64,000 nucleotides of DNA, from assembly GCA_041749275.1 (NCBI GenBank), contig JBGTBQ010000470.1, positions 1 through 64,000 on the forward strand, read 5' to 3'. Below the pieces are notes generated by a model. That model was not told where the DNA came from. It ran no database searches and worked only from the letters and a program-made list of their open reading frames with translations. The translations under genes and the position numbers were made by a program. Positions within the stretch are counted from its first letter, which is position 1. Every line of letters starts with the position of its first letter. Below, one piece after another: positions 51,449 to 59,941 of this stretch. The stretch is from JBGTBQ01 sp041749275 (GTDB lineage Bacteria > Acidobacteriota > Blastocatellia > Pyrinomonadales > Pyrinomonadaceae).

Positions 51449-52642
51449 ATGAATGAACACACGGAGAAGAACGGGAATGACGCAAGCTCTCCACGCCGCG
51501 AGCACGAGTTGCTCCTGCATTGCGCCCGTTCGCTCGCCGATGACGAAACGAAGGAGAAAATCAGGGGGCTGGTACGGGAAGGGATTGATTTTGATTACCT
51601 CATACAGTTGGCGCGGCGGCATTTGATTCTCCCGCTCCTTTTTCACCAACTGAATAAGTCCGTCTCGGAGATAGTTCCTCCCGCATATCTTCAAAATCTG
51701 AAAAAATCTTACCGGGACAATGCCGCCCGAAACCTCTATCATGCGGGAGAACTTCAAAGGATACTCGATGCATTTTCAGTGGAGGGAATCGAAGTCGTTC
51801 CTTTCAAAGGACCGACCCTTGCACTCTTCGCATATCGCGATCTTTCGTTGCGAAGGTTCATAGACCTCGACCTCCTCGTCCGCCGCCAAGACATCCGAGG
51901 GGCGAAGGAGGTGCTGATCTCAAGAGGTTACCAACTGTTCCCCGCGCTGACGCCCGCGCAGGAATCCTTGCTGCTCAACGGGCAACATGCCCTTCAATTC
52001 ATCCGCGAAGGCGGGAACCTGATCGTCGAGCTTCACTGGTCAATCGTCCCAAGAAAATTCGCCGAGTCGGTGTGTGCCGAAGACATGTGGGGCCGCATCG
52101 TTAAGAAGAGGATGAACGGGTCGGAAGTGTTTTCGCTTTCGACCGAAGACCTCTTGTTGGGGCTTTGCGTGCATGGGACGAAGCACCTGTGGGAGAGGCT
52201 GATTTGGATATGCGATATCGCCGAATTGTTAAATTCATCCCCCGACTTGAAATGGGCGGAAGTTATGGAACGGGCGCGAGTCGCCGGAGTGGAGCGTATG
52301 CTACTGCTCGGACTGTTGCTCGCCGCTGAATTACTCGGCGCGGCCCTTCCGGACGAAATAAAGGGGAAAGCGGCCCGTGACGCGGAAATTTGTCATTTGA
52401 CATCATTGGTCCGCGCACGGCTCTTCGACGGGGCGGATTATAAACAGGCTGGGTTTATCCAAAACATCCGCTTCAATTTGCTGGCGCGACAAGGCTGGCG
52501 CGACAGAATCCGCTATTATGGTTTCATCCTGTCCCCGACTGACGGGGACATCGCGGCCTTACGACTGCCCTCGGCACTATCGTTTATGTATTACTTTCTA
52601 AGACCTTTACGTCTTCTTATCAAGGGGGAAGCAGGGCATTAG
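51449..52642 (+). CDS. nucleotidyltransferase-family protein (NTP_transf_5) of the RiPP cluster
   Basis: 397 aa. The recognisable core is VVPFKGPTLALFAYRD ... RFIDLDLLVRRQD (D139 and D141, the nucleotidyltransferase DxD) and EGGNLIVELHWSIVPR, matching the uncharacterised nucleotidyltransferase family found in lasso-peptide clusters. In known relatives it works after a kinase to decorate the peptide's phosphate or sugar. It is first in this cluster, 22 bases after the APS kinase remnant. The ribosome binding site is weak. Confidence 0.8.
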   Translation: MNEHTEKNGNDASSPRREHELLLHCARSLADDETKEKIRGLVREGIDFDYLIQLARRHLILPLLFHQLNKSVSEIVPPAYLQNLKKSYRDNAARNLYHAGELQRILDAFSVEGIEVVPFKGPTLALFAYRDLSLRRFIDLDLLVRRQDIRGAKEVLISRGYQLFPALTPAQESLLLNGQHALQFIREGGNLIVELHWSIVPRKFAESVCAEDMWGRIVKKRMNGSEVFSLSTEDLLLGLCVHGTKHLWERLIWICDIAELLNSSPDLKWAEVMERARVAGVERMLLLGLLLAAELLGAALPDEIKGKAARDAEICHLTSLVRARLFDGADYKQAGFIQNIRFNLLARQGWRDRIRYYGFILSPTDGDIAALRLPSALSFMYYFLRPLRLLIKGEAGH

Positions 52643-52963
52643 AGAACGAGTGGGCTTGCCGTGAGAACGAGTTGGCGGCGAACGGTTTCGCACTAATTGC
52701 GGGCGTTCGGGGAACTCATTTGAGAAGGGAAGAATTGGCTAAGGATGGGTAAAAGGGGGCCGGTGAGGTACTTTCAGAGTCATTAAAACGTGAGGTTTAC
52801 GTTGACGCTTCTCCTCAAATTGTGTTAGCTTCCGCTTATCCGCTAGATACCCTCGTGTAGGACGCCGCTAATAGGAATTATTACGAAGCTTTTAGAGGGC
52901 GCGAAGGTTTGGGTATGGTTATTCTGGAGTGTACTTTAAGGTTCAAAGGGTCTCAGTCAATAG
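52643..52963. other. intergenic region with a candidate promoter for the RiPP operon
   Basis: About 320 AT-richer bases between the nucleotidyltransferase and the STN protein. TTGACG at 52802-52807 and TTAGCT at 52825-52830 are 17 bases apart, a weak sigma70-like arrangement (the -35 is good, the -10 poor). It is the only sizeable spacer in the cluster before the precursor genes. Confidence 0.35.
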
Positions 52964-53824
52964 ATGAGTAAATTTTTTATCAGTTCAAAGTGTGTCTTGT
53001 TTTATTCCTTGCTGGCGATGGTGCTTTTTGTGTCTACGACAACAGCACAGGAGCAACCGGCGCGTACCGGCGCTAAACCGGCGGGCGAGGTTGAGCAAGA
53101 GCACACAAACAGTCAGGAAAAAGGGGAGAAGGGAAAACAGGCATGGACGGTGGGGATGAGTAAGGAGACCCCGTCCACCTTCACGATCAAGGCGAAAGAA
53201 GCACGTTTAGGCGAGATCACCAACGACCTTTCGCGGAAGATCAAAGTTCCTTTCTTTGTCAGCCCGCTCCTCGCTAAACAGAACATCACGCTCGAATTCA
53301 GCGGCATGACGTTGGAAGGCACGCTTCGCATGCTGGCGCCGCAAGCGTACATTGATTATGAGGTCGGTGGCGGAGACCAGTCCCAGCCCAAAGTCCTTGC
53401 CGTCTACCTCAACGCCTTTAATGAAAAACCGCCCTCACTGACCGAGGTGGTGAAAGGCAACTCGGAAGCGATTTTGATAGATGGCGACACCGAGGAAGGG
53501 GTGGGTGACGAAGAGGAAAAGAAGAAACGGGATGAGGCGAACCCCCTGAAGGTCAGCTACACCAAAAATGCACTGACCATTCGCGCGCGCAAACAGCCGC
53601 TCACCGTCGTCCTCTTCAAGGTCGCCAGCGAACTGGGCATCCCCTTCGAGATGCGCTACGAATCACCAGAGGTCGTGGACATAGATTACAACGACTACTC
53701 TGTCGTGCAAGCTTTACGCAGTCTATCTTCTTCCGTGCGTCTTTTTTATCGCACGGACCTACAAACTTACGACGTGCAGCCGCTGCGGATCTTACTGGCG
53801 GCTCCAACCGCAGTTAAATACTGA
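52964..53824 (+). CDS. secreted STN-domain protein in the RiPP cluster
   Basis: 286 aa. A signal peptide (about 1-28, ending TTAQ) leads to an acidic linker and two STN/secretin-like short domains: FTIKAKEARLGEITNDLSRK ... FSGMTLEGTLRMLAPQ and LTVVLFKVASELGIPFEM ... SVVQALRSLSSSVRLFY. STN domains contact secretins or TonB-dependent transporters. Lying two bases before the first precursor's upstream region, it may help export or perceive the peptide. An acidic insert (GVGDEEEKKKRDE) separates the domains. Confidence 0.65.
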   Translation: MSKFFISSKCVLFYSLLAMVLFVSTTTAQEQPARTGAKPAGEVEQEHTNSQEKGEKGKQAWTVGMSKETPSTFTIKAKEARLGEITNDLSRKIKVPFFVSPLLAKQNITLEFSGMTLEGTLRMLAPQAYIDYEVGGGDQSQPKVLAVYLNAFNEKPPSLTEVVKGNSEAILIDGDTEEGVGDEEEKKKRDEANPLKVSYTKNALTIRARKQPLTVVLFKVASELGIPFEMRYESPEVVDIDYNDYSVVQALRSLSSSVRLFYRTDLQTYDVQPLRILLAAPTAVKY

Positions 53825-53858
53825 GATGACAACCAACCGGTTGAGGAGGCGAGCTACA

Positions 53859-54044
53859 TTGAGCACCAAGAACACAACAGCCACGGTAATAAATTATAAT
53901 GCCGCGAGCGCAGTAGAAGTTGAAGAGCCGCGGCTGGAACTTGACCGCAAGCAACAATTTCTTGAGCCGGAAATCTCCACCCCGGTAGACGTGCTCGAAG
54001 CAACGACCTTTTTTCAGGCTGCGACCAGCGGCGCTACCAACTAG
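53859..54044 (+). CDS. RiPP precursor peptide 1
   Basis: 61 aa. The TTG start at 53859 has GAGGAGG 9 bases upstream, exactly as in precursor 2. The leader is Thr/Asn-rich then acidic (NTTATVINYNAASAVEVEE). The last 26 residues, from EPEISTPV through TSGATN, are identical to those of precursor 2 although the leaders differ, the hallmark of a leader/core substrate. The core has Ser, Thr and Glu but no Cys. A frame opening upstream at 53826 lacks that ribosome binding site. Confidence 0.8.
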   Translation: MSTKNTTATVINYNAASAVEVEEPRLELDRKQQFLEPEISTPVDVLEATTFFQAATSGATN

Positions 54045-54090
54045 AAATCATCCCAAAGAAATCTGAATCCACTTGAGGAGGATTGACACC

Positions 54091-54273
54091 TTGGACGAGC
54101 AAATAATTTTCGACGGAAAGCGGTCTGTCCAGAAAGTTGAAATGGACGGAAGAGGCAACGAGGTTCCGGCCACCCGAAGGAATATTTTCGTGGAACCGGA
54201 AATCTCCACCCCGGTAGACGTGCTCGAAGCAACGACCTTCTTTCAGGCTGCGACCAGCGGCGCCACCAATTAG
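54091..54273 (+). CDS. RiPP precursor peptide 2
   Basis: 60 aa from TTG 54091 (GAGGAGG 9 bases upstream). The leader (MDEQIIFDGKRSVQKVEMDG) is unlike precursor 1, but the C-terminal 26 residues are identical, with only a few synonymous differences over about 78 bases of DNA. A recent duplication of the core with a retained divergent leader, or gene conversion, is implied. It is directly followed by a decayed third copy. Confidence 0.8.
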   Translation: MDEQIIFDGKRSVQKVEMDGRGNEVPATRRNIFVEPEISTPVDVLEATTFFQAATSGATN

Positions 54274-54303
54274 CGAAATGAAGAATGGTAGGAATACGAA
54301 GGC

Positions 54304-54476
54304 AAAGTTGATGAACACGTAAAGCCTCGCTGTCCATCCGACACGAAGTACAGCTTGGCCGGCGCCAGCGCCAGTGATGGAGGGATGAGAAGTTCAACGA
54401 GCCGGACATTTCGGTTTCAGTAAACGTGCTCGAATTCAATACCTTCTGCTAGAGCATCATCAGCGGCGTTTCACTC
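54304..54476 (+). pseudogene. decayed third precursor copy
   Basis: In one frame a leader similar to precursor 2 reads DEHVKPRCPSDTKYSLAGAS. In another frame the core reads KFNEPDISVSVNVLEFNTFC, then a TAG, then SIISGV. Aligned with EPEISTPVDVLEATTFF it shares E-P-D/E-I-S, V-x-V-L-E and T-F, so this is the same gene with a leader/core frameshift and an internal stop. The residues that survive mark the constrained core positions. Confidence 0.65.
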
Positions 54477-54521
54477 TCTTGTTTAGTTGAGAAGGGGCGA
54501 GACGATTTCCCTGCTGCCGCA

Positions 54522-55544
54522 ATGAATACCCTCTCTATCCCTGCCCGACCGGCGCTCCAAAGGTTTTACAGGGTCGCCGGTCGTTTTCTATTGGTTGCGG
54601 CGGACGATATCTGGTCGGCTGAAGCCTTTTCACGTTTCTTCGACGGCTGGTATTTTTCTCCGTCCGATGCCGGCGACGGCCTCAACCCGGATGCGGTCAT
54701 CAGGATTAATCGCCGCCAGCCCCTGCCGCAACTTCCTCCCGACCTCCAGAGTTACGAACTGCCCGGAGACGGTTATTGTCACTCCGACGGGACAGCTTTT
54801 TATATCGAATTCGGCTCCTCCCTGATTGCCCTCACAGGTGATTGCTCGTCCGAGGTCGAGGTGTGGTTGGGCGCTGAGTCGGAAGGCGACTCAACCGTAC
54901 TCGCCAGTGTCGTGTCATTTGCTGTCTCGTCGGCTCTCCGGAGATGCGGGGTTTACGAGCTTCACAGCGGCGGCGTGTCTGAACCGGATTCCGGAAAGGG
55001 CGCGTTAATCATCGGCGCTTCGGGCAGCGGAAAATCCACACTAACATTGCAACTCGCGTCGGTCGGTTGGGGCTACCTCTCCGACGATGTGCTTCTCCTC
55101 CATGAGGTGAAGGGATTGGTCGAGGCGTGGGGTCTTCGACGTGATTTCGCCGTGACGGAAGAGACGTTGGCCGCAAGCGGCATCCAACAACTTAAGGTTG
55201 GCGTCGGCGGCCCACATCAGGCTTTTGACTCTGATAAGCGCAGACTGCCGCCGGGGGAACTGTTCCCGACGGGTCACGTCGCTCAGTGCGCTCCATCTAC
55301 AATCTTCTTCCCGGTCATTACGGGCGAGCCGGAGAGCCGGGTCGAGTTGCTATCTCAGGCGGAAGCGATGTCGCGTCTCATCAGGATGTGCCCGTGGGCT
55401 TCATTTGACGAATGTTCGGCAGGGGGGCATTTACGGCTCCTCGCTCAACTCGTCAGGCAATGCCGGTCCTTCGAGGTCTTCGCCGGTCGGGATTTGTTGA
55501 ATGATCCTACACTCGCCGCACGATTGATCCGCGAGCGGGTCTGA
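54522..55544 (+). CDS. HPr-kinase-like peptide kinase
   Basis: 340 aa. P-loop GASGSGKSTLTLQLA (from residue 165) and WGYLSDDVLLL match the HprK-like fold used by lasso-peptide kinases that phosphorylate a Ser near the peptide's C-terminus. An N-terminal domain (about 1-150) without known motifs precedes it. The core peptide has Ser/Thr-rich ends (TSGATN), a suitable target; this is inference. It is between the precursors and the radical SAM gene. Confidence 0.8.
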   Translation: MNTLSIPARPALQRFYRVAGRFLLVAADDIWSAEAFSRFFDGWYFSPSDAGDGLNPDAVIRINRRQPLPQLPPDLQSYELPGDGYCHSDGTAFYIEFGSSLIALTGDCSSEVEVWLGAESEGDSTVLASVVSFAVSSALRRCGVYELHSGGVSEPDSGKGALIIGASGSGKSTLTLQLASVGWGYLSDDVLLLHEVKGLVEAWGLRRDFAVTEETLAASGIQQLKVGVGGPHQAFDSDKRRLPPGELFPTGHVAQCAPSTIFFPVITGEPESRVELLSQAEAMSRLIRMCPWASFDECSAGGHLRLLAQLVRQCRSFEVFAGRDLLNDPTLAARLIRERV

Positions 55545-55555
55545 TTCAGGCTGTT

Positions 55556-56632
55556 ATGGAAACCATCTCAACGGCTCCCGGAAATGATTACGGCCCGCGC
55601 AGGTTGAGCGTCGAGCTGACGAACATCTGCAATCTCCATTGCAGTTATTGCCTGCGCGATGAGGATGCGCTCTATCACACACCCGCGAACTTTTTCCCCC
55701 TCGAACTTTTTCACCGTATCACACGGGAGGCGCGCGAAGTAGCCGGCGTCACACACGTGATGCTGACTGGCGGCGAGCCGACATTGCATCCACGTTTTGG
55801 AGAGGTGTTGGAGGCCGCCGGTCTCGAAGGATTGAAAGCGAGTTTCGTTACAAACGGGTGGCATTTTGAACGCATCTGGCCCGTCTTGAAAGAGCACCCC
55901 GGAGTTGTCACGCACGTCGCGTTTAGTATAGACGGCGCGACACGTGAGGCGCACGACCGCTGGCGTGGTGAAGGCTCGTTCGTCCGGTTGGTGCGTGCCA
56001 TCACCAGATGCCGGATGGGTGGTATGCCTTTCAGCGTCAAGTGCGGCATTCGCCGCGACACCGTCCCGCGGCTTGAGCAACTCGCAATCTTCGCCGCGCG
56101 GATGGGCGCCGAATCACTCTTCTTCGACCACGTCATGCCGACCTCGGCGGGCGTCGAAGATGAGTCGGCATTGAGCCTCGAAGAGCGCACACAAGCCGAG
56201 CAGGAGATCGCGACGCTCGCGCAAATCTTCAAGATGCGAATCGGGATCAACGTCGGCTATTACAACGTTGATCCCGCGCCGCCTTGTTCCGCGCTGGCCG
56301 GCGTGAGCTTTAACGTGGATTACAAAGGGCGTCTCTCTTTGTGTTGTAACCTGTCGGGCTTTCGCGGGGCGGTCGGCGAGGGCGATGTCGTCGCCGATCT
56401 CAACGAAGAGGGTTTCGCGACGGCATACACGCGGCTCAATTTGGTTGCCGAGAAACAACTAGAGAGACGGCGAGAGGCGCTTGCGCGGCTGGCTGAGGCC
56501 GACGTGAAGGATGATTTATATACCGGCTCGCCCTGCCTCTTCTGTTTGAAAACGCTCGGAAAAATTCCCTGGAGTTCGGCCACGGGAGGCGACCTTTCGC
56601 GGCGCACTTTGCCGGTCATCGTACTAGCTTAG
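55556..56632 (+). CDS. radical SAM enzyme with auxiliary cluster domain
   Basis: 358 aa. C25-x3-C29-x2-C32 (CNLHCSYC) binds the SAM cluster, with TGGEPTLHP and FVTNGWHF typical of the TIM barrel. The C-terminal third has Cys 244, 263, 264, 327 and 330 (PPCSALAG, LCCNLSG, SPCLFC), a SPASM/twitch-like auxiliary cluster region, as in peptide-modifying radical SAM maturases. It probably makes a C-C, C-O or thioether-free crosslink or an epimerisation in the core, which has no Cys. Confidence 0.9.
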   Translation: METISTAPGNDYGPRRLSVELTNICNLHCSYCLRDEDALYHTPANFFPLELFHRITREAREVAGVTHVMLTGGEPTLHPRFGEVLEAAGLEGLKASFVTNGWHFERIWPVLKEHPGVVTHVAFSIDGATREAHDRWRGEGSFVRLVRAITRCRMGGMPFSVKCGIRRDTVPRLEQLAIFAARMGAESLFFDHVMPTSAGVEDESALSLEERTQAEQEIATLAQIFKMRIGINVGYYNVDPAPPCSALAGVSFNVDYKGRLSLCCNLSGFRGAVGEGDVVADLNEEGFATAYTRLNLVAEKQLERRREALARLAEADVKDDLYTGSPCLFCLKTLGKIPWSSATGGDLSRRTLPVIVLA

Positions 56633-56641
56633 AACCTCCGC

Positions 56642-57703
56642 ATGCGTTTGCAACTTTATGAAAACGTGCCTGACGGGAACAGTGCCCTTACACCCGCTGG
56701 TCTGATCGAGGTCGAGCGTTTGAAAGGCTGTTTGCCGGTGGATGCGTTGGTGTCGGACGGGCAGCCATATATCGAGTGGATGGAGATGTCGGATGTAACT
56801 TTATCCGAGCCTTTTTTCCAACAGACCGTGGAGAAGGCAAGAATGAAGCATCCCGCGCGAAATGATTTCATCACCGACATCAACGCGCTGATCCAGTTTG
56901 AAAAACTGGCTGACTTTTTGCGTCCCACGGGTTTCATTTTTCACGCCTCGAGGTGCGGCTCGACGCTCGTCTCGAACGCCTGTCGCGCCTTGAGAGACAC
57001 ACTGGTCTTCTCGGAACCTTACGTCGTTGATAAATTGGTCGGGCAGTTTTTCACGATGGCTCAGGGTGAAGGTCTGTTGACGCATTTGTGGCAAATATTT
57101 CTGCGCGGCGCGGTCAGCGCGCTCGGCCAGCGCATGAGCGGGCAGGAGCGTCACTTCATCATCAAGTTCGCCTGTTGCGGAATCCTCCAGTTGAAGTTGA
57201 TCCGGCGCATCTGGCCCGAAGTCCCGTGGGTATTCATCTACCGCGACCCGGTCGAGATCATGGTCTCGAATCTGAAAAACGTGCCGGATTGGATGCTGAC
57301 TGAAGAGCAGCCGGAGCACACGTCGGCAATGCTCGAACTAACGCAGAGAGATGTCTCGCGGATGAGCAGGGATGAGTTTTGCGCGAGGGCGCTTGGCAAA
57401 TTTTACGCGATGGCAGCCGAGCAGGCGGATGATCGAGCTATGCTCATCGCATATGAACAACTCTCGCCGGAAACCCTGTCCGAAGTGGCGAGCTTCTTCG
57501 GCGCCGCGCCCTCCGCCGCCGAAATGGATGAGATCACGCGCGTCTCACGCTTGTACTCGAAGGATTCGACGCGCGCTTTCGGGGGCGACGCGGACATTAA
57601 AAGACGCGCCGCTTCACCGTTGACTCTGGAAATGGCGGAGCGCTGGGCGGCTGAACCATTCGAACGCCTGCGGCGAAGGCACCGGCAATCTGTCGGTCAT
57701 TGA
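56642..57703 (+). CDS. sulfotransferase-like protein of the RiPP cluster
   Basis: 353 aa. FHASRCGSTLVSNACRAL is the PAPS-binding P-loop-like motif of a sulfotransferase family, followed by FSEPYVVDKLVG and VPWVFIYRDPVEIMVSNLK (3'-phosphate-binding Arg/Ser region). The N-terminal about 95 residues form an unknown domain (QPYIEWMEMSDVTLSEPFFQ). It may sulfate a Ser/Thr or sugar on the peptide. A decayed APS kinase lies upstream in the same region. Confidence 0.7.
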   Translation: MRLQLYENVPDGNSALTPAGLIEVERLKGCLPVDALVSDGQPYIEWMEMSDVTLSEPFFQQTVEKARMKHPARNDFITDINALIQFEKLADFLRPTGFIFHASRCGSTLVSNACRALRDTLVFSEPYVVDKLVGQFFTMAQGEGLLTHLWQIFLRGAVSALGQRMSGQERHFIIKFACCGILQLKLIRRIWPEVPWVFIYRDPVEIMVSNLKNVPDWMLTEEQPEHTSAMLELTQRDVSRMSRDEFCARALGKFYAMAAEQADDRAMLIAYEQLSPETLSEVASFFGAAPSAAEMDEITRVSRLYSKDSTRAFGGDADIKRRAASPLTLEMAERWAAEPFERLRRRHRQSVGH

Positions 57704-57745
57704 AGATGTGCGACCCGAATCTATAATATTTTAGGCGAGAGAACG

Positions 57746-58033
57746 ATGACTGAAAGCAACCTGGCAACGAACACACCGGCGCCCTGCGACTACGTTGTAT
57801 TCACCGAATTCGACGGTGGCGAGGGCGTTCTGGTTGATTTAAACACGAAGAAGTATTACCAACTGAACGAAACGGCGATGCTGGTGTGGCGGGCGCTCGA
57901 AAAACGGAAGAGCCGGGGCGAAATCACTGAAGAGATGATTGCTCTCTACGATGTGACGGCGGAACACGCGAATTCGAGCGTCGAGCGACTCCTGCAAAAG
58001 TTTATGTCATACAAGCTGGTCCGGTCGAGCTAG
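57746..58033 (+). CDS. PqqD-like peptide recognition protein
   Basis: 95 aa with the PqqD/RRE fold: GEGVLVDLNTKKYYQLNETAMLVWRAL, followed by helices (ITEEMIALYDV and NSSVERLLQKFMSYKLV). Such proteins bind leaders and deliver them to radical SAM enzymes or lasso proteases (B1). It is the likely recognition element for both precursors. Confidence 0.9.
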   Translation: MTESNLATNTPAPCDYVVFTEFDGGEGVLVDLNTKKYYQLNETAMLVWRALEKRKSRGEITEEMIALYDVTAEHANSSVERLLQKFMSYKLVRSS

Positions 58034-58064
58034 ACTTCAGAGCCAAAGTGTTGCGGCAATCGCC

Positions 58065-58628
58065 ATGAAAGTGGAGACATCTGTGCGGAGCGGAGATGAA
58101 GCTTGCCGCGAAGGCGAGAGAAGGTATTTGCTGCGATACACGATTCTGACGGGCGCTCTATTCGTGCCGCTCGTGTTGGCGTTCGTCCTGCTCAGAAGCA
58201 GTTACCCGGTCGCGGCGTGGACGGTGATGCTGCCGCCGGATGCAACCCGACCGGAGCGCACGTACTATATTCTGCGCGGCGAAACCATCTCCGGCGAGAC
58301 CATTGACATTGCGCGGTCTGATCTCACAAACGTTTTATACTCACGCACGTGGTGGATGGTCGCGGCGACGGTAAACAATCAGAGCTTCTACCTCAAATCG
58401 CCGCATCCCGACAACGCACGTCTGCTGGCGGAGACGGAAGGCGGCGAGCCGCCGCGCGCCGCGCGCTTATTGCAACTACTCCGGGGGCTGGCAGCTATCT
58501 ATAACCAGAAGCAGCCTGAACACTCGCCGAGACGTTTGAAGGCGATACGGCTGGACGCCAAACGGTGGGATAGCGCGCGTTTCGCCGATTATGACCGGTT
58601 CGTCGAGTCATGGCGCTTGGAACTCTGA
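58065..58628 (+). CDS. one-TM protein paired with the HTTM-DCC fusion
   Basis: 187 aa, one transmembrane helix (about residues 25-47) and an external domain (VAAWTVMLPPDATRPERTYY). It overlaps the next gene by 19 bases, so both are probably made together. Size, topology and position are like SdpA beside SdpB (an HTTM protein) in the Bacillus SDP toxin operon, but no sequence identity could be assessed. Confidence 0.5.
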   Translation: MKVETSVRSGDEACREGERRYLLRYTILTGALFVPLVLAFVLLRSSYPVAAWTVMLPPDATRPERTYYILRGETISGETIDIARSDLTNVLYSRTWWMVAATVNNQSFYLKSPHPDNARLLAETEGGEPPRAARLLQLLRGLAAIYNQKQPEHSPRRLKAIRLDAKRWDSARFADYDRFVESWRLEL

Positions 58629-59887
58629 CCCGCCTTGTGCAGGCGGAAGCAACCACACTCGGCATCATCCGCGCCGGGGTGAGCGGCGTTTTCCTCATCG
58701 CTATTCTCTTCACCTCCGTCTCCGACATGGGCTACCTGCCCGTCACGATCTTCAACCCGACCGGCGTCATGCAAATCTTCTCATGGGGATTTTATGACAG
58801 GCTTGTGACGCCGGGAGGGATGTCGGCGTTAAAATGCGCGATGGTGCTTTCACTATTGATGAGCACCGCCGGATATCTGACTCGTATTTCGAGCGTGACC
58901 TCCGCTTTACTGATTCTCTTTTTTCAGGGACTGCTCCGGAGCTGGCGCTTTACGCATGACGAAATGCTGGGCGTCTATTTTCTCATCATCCTCGCCTGCA
59001 CTCCCTGCGGTGATGGCTTCTCCGTGGATAGCCTTCCCGGTGCTGACCGACGGCGTAGAAAAAGTTTCGTCTACGGATACCCGATTTTGCTGATGCAGGC
59101 GTTGATAGCGTGGAGCTATTTTTCTTCCGCGGTCATCAAGTTGCGAGTCGCCGGGTTGAGCTATCTCGATCCCGATAAGATGCCGACTTACGCAATCATC
59201 CATTCGCTCGACAATTTGCATGACACGCAATTCCGCCTCGCCTTCATGCTGCCGAACTATCGAGATGTCGTGCCGCTCGCGGTGAGTTTGATACTTGTGT
59301 GGGAGCTGTTGTTTCCGCTGGCCGTCGTCTGGAAGCGTGCTCGCTGGGCGTTCTTGCTAGTGGGTGTCTTGTTTCACTTCTCGACGATGTTCCTGATGAA
59401 CATCTTCTTCCCTTACACGTTGGCGATGTACCTCGTGTTCGTTGACTGGCCGAGGTGGATGAAACGTGTCGCGCAAGCGCCTCTGTTGAAGCACGCGGCA
59501 AGTTGGTGGAGAGATTTCCGCAACGTGCCTGAAACGTTTCCGGAACTGACCGTCTCCGACAAGATTCCGCGCCGGGTGTTGCTTTGGGACGGCGATTGTG
59601 GCTTCTGCAAAGGATGGGTGAAGCGCCTTCAACGTTTCGCCGGTCGGCCTTTCGAAGCCCATCCGTATCAGTCGTTCGAGAAGGAATTACAACCAGAGTT
59701 ATTGAATTGGTCGAGAAAGCAGATGCACTGGATTGACGCAAGCGGCAAGGTGGTCGGGGGCAGTCGAGCACTTGTCACCGTACTCGCTGAGTCGGGGCAT
59801 TGTTTTTTGGCGGCGCTCCTCGAAAGCGCGCCGCTCAGACCTTTCGCTTGGTTCGGGTATCGCGTGGTAGCGAGGAATCGCGGTTGA
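58610..59887 (+). CDS. HTTM-domain membrane protein fused to a DCC-family thiol-disulfide oxidoreductase
   Basis: 425 aa. Residues about 1-310 are a multi-helix HTTM-like domain (TTLGIIRAGVSGVFLIAILF ... RWAFLLVGVLFHFSTMFLMNIFFPY), the superfamily that includes vitamin K-dependent gamma-carboxylase and SdpB. The last about 110 residues are a DUF393/DCC domain with DGDCGFCKGW (CxxC). The fusion is in the RiPP operon, so it may act on the peptide in the membrane, for instance on its Glu residues or during export. The function is inferred. Confidence 0.75.
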   Translation: MALGTLTRLVQAEATTLGIIRAGVSGVFLIAILFTSVSDMGYLPVTIFNPTGVMQIFSWGFYDRLVTPGGMSALKCAMVLSLLMSTAGYLTRISSVTSALLILFFQGLLRSWRFTHDEMLGVYFLIILACTPCGDGFSVDSLPGADRRRRKSFVYGYPILLMQALIAWSYFSSAVIKLRVAGLSYLDPDKMPTYAIIHSLDNLHDTQFRLAFMLPNYRDVVPLAVSLILVWELLFPLAVVWKRARWAFLLVGVLFHFSTMFLMNIFFPYTLAMYLVFVDWPRWMKRVAQAPLLKHAASWWRDFRNVPETFPELTVSDKIPRRVLLWDGDCGFCKGWVKRLQRFAGRPFEAHPYQSFEKELQPELLNWSRKQMHWIDASGKVVGGSRALVTVLAESGHCFLAALLESAPLRPFAWFGYRVVARNRG

Positions 59888-59941
59888 TAAACTCGCGCCG
59901 GGTCGTTTCGCACGGTCGAAAGTCGAGGGACAAGCCGCGCG

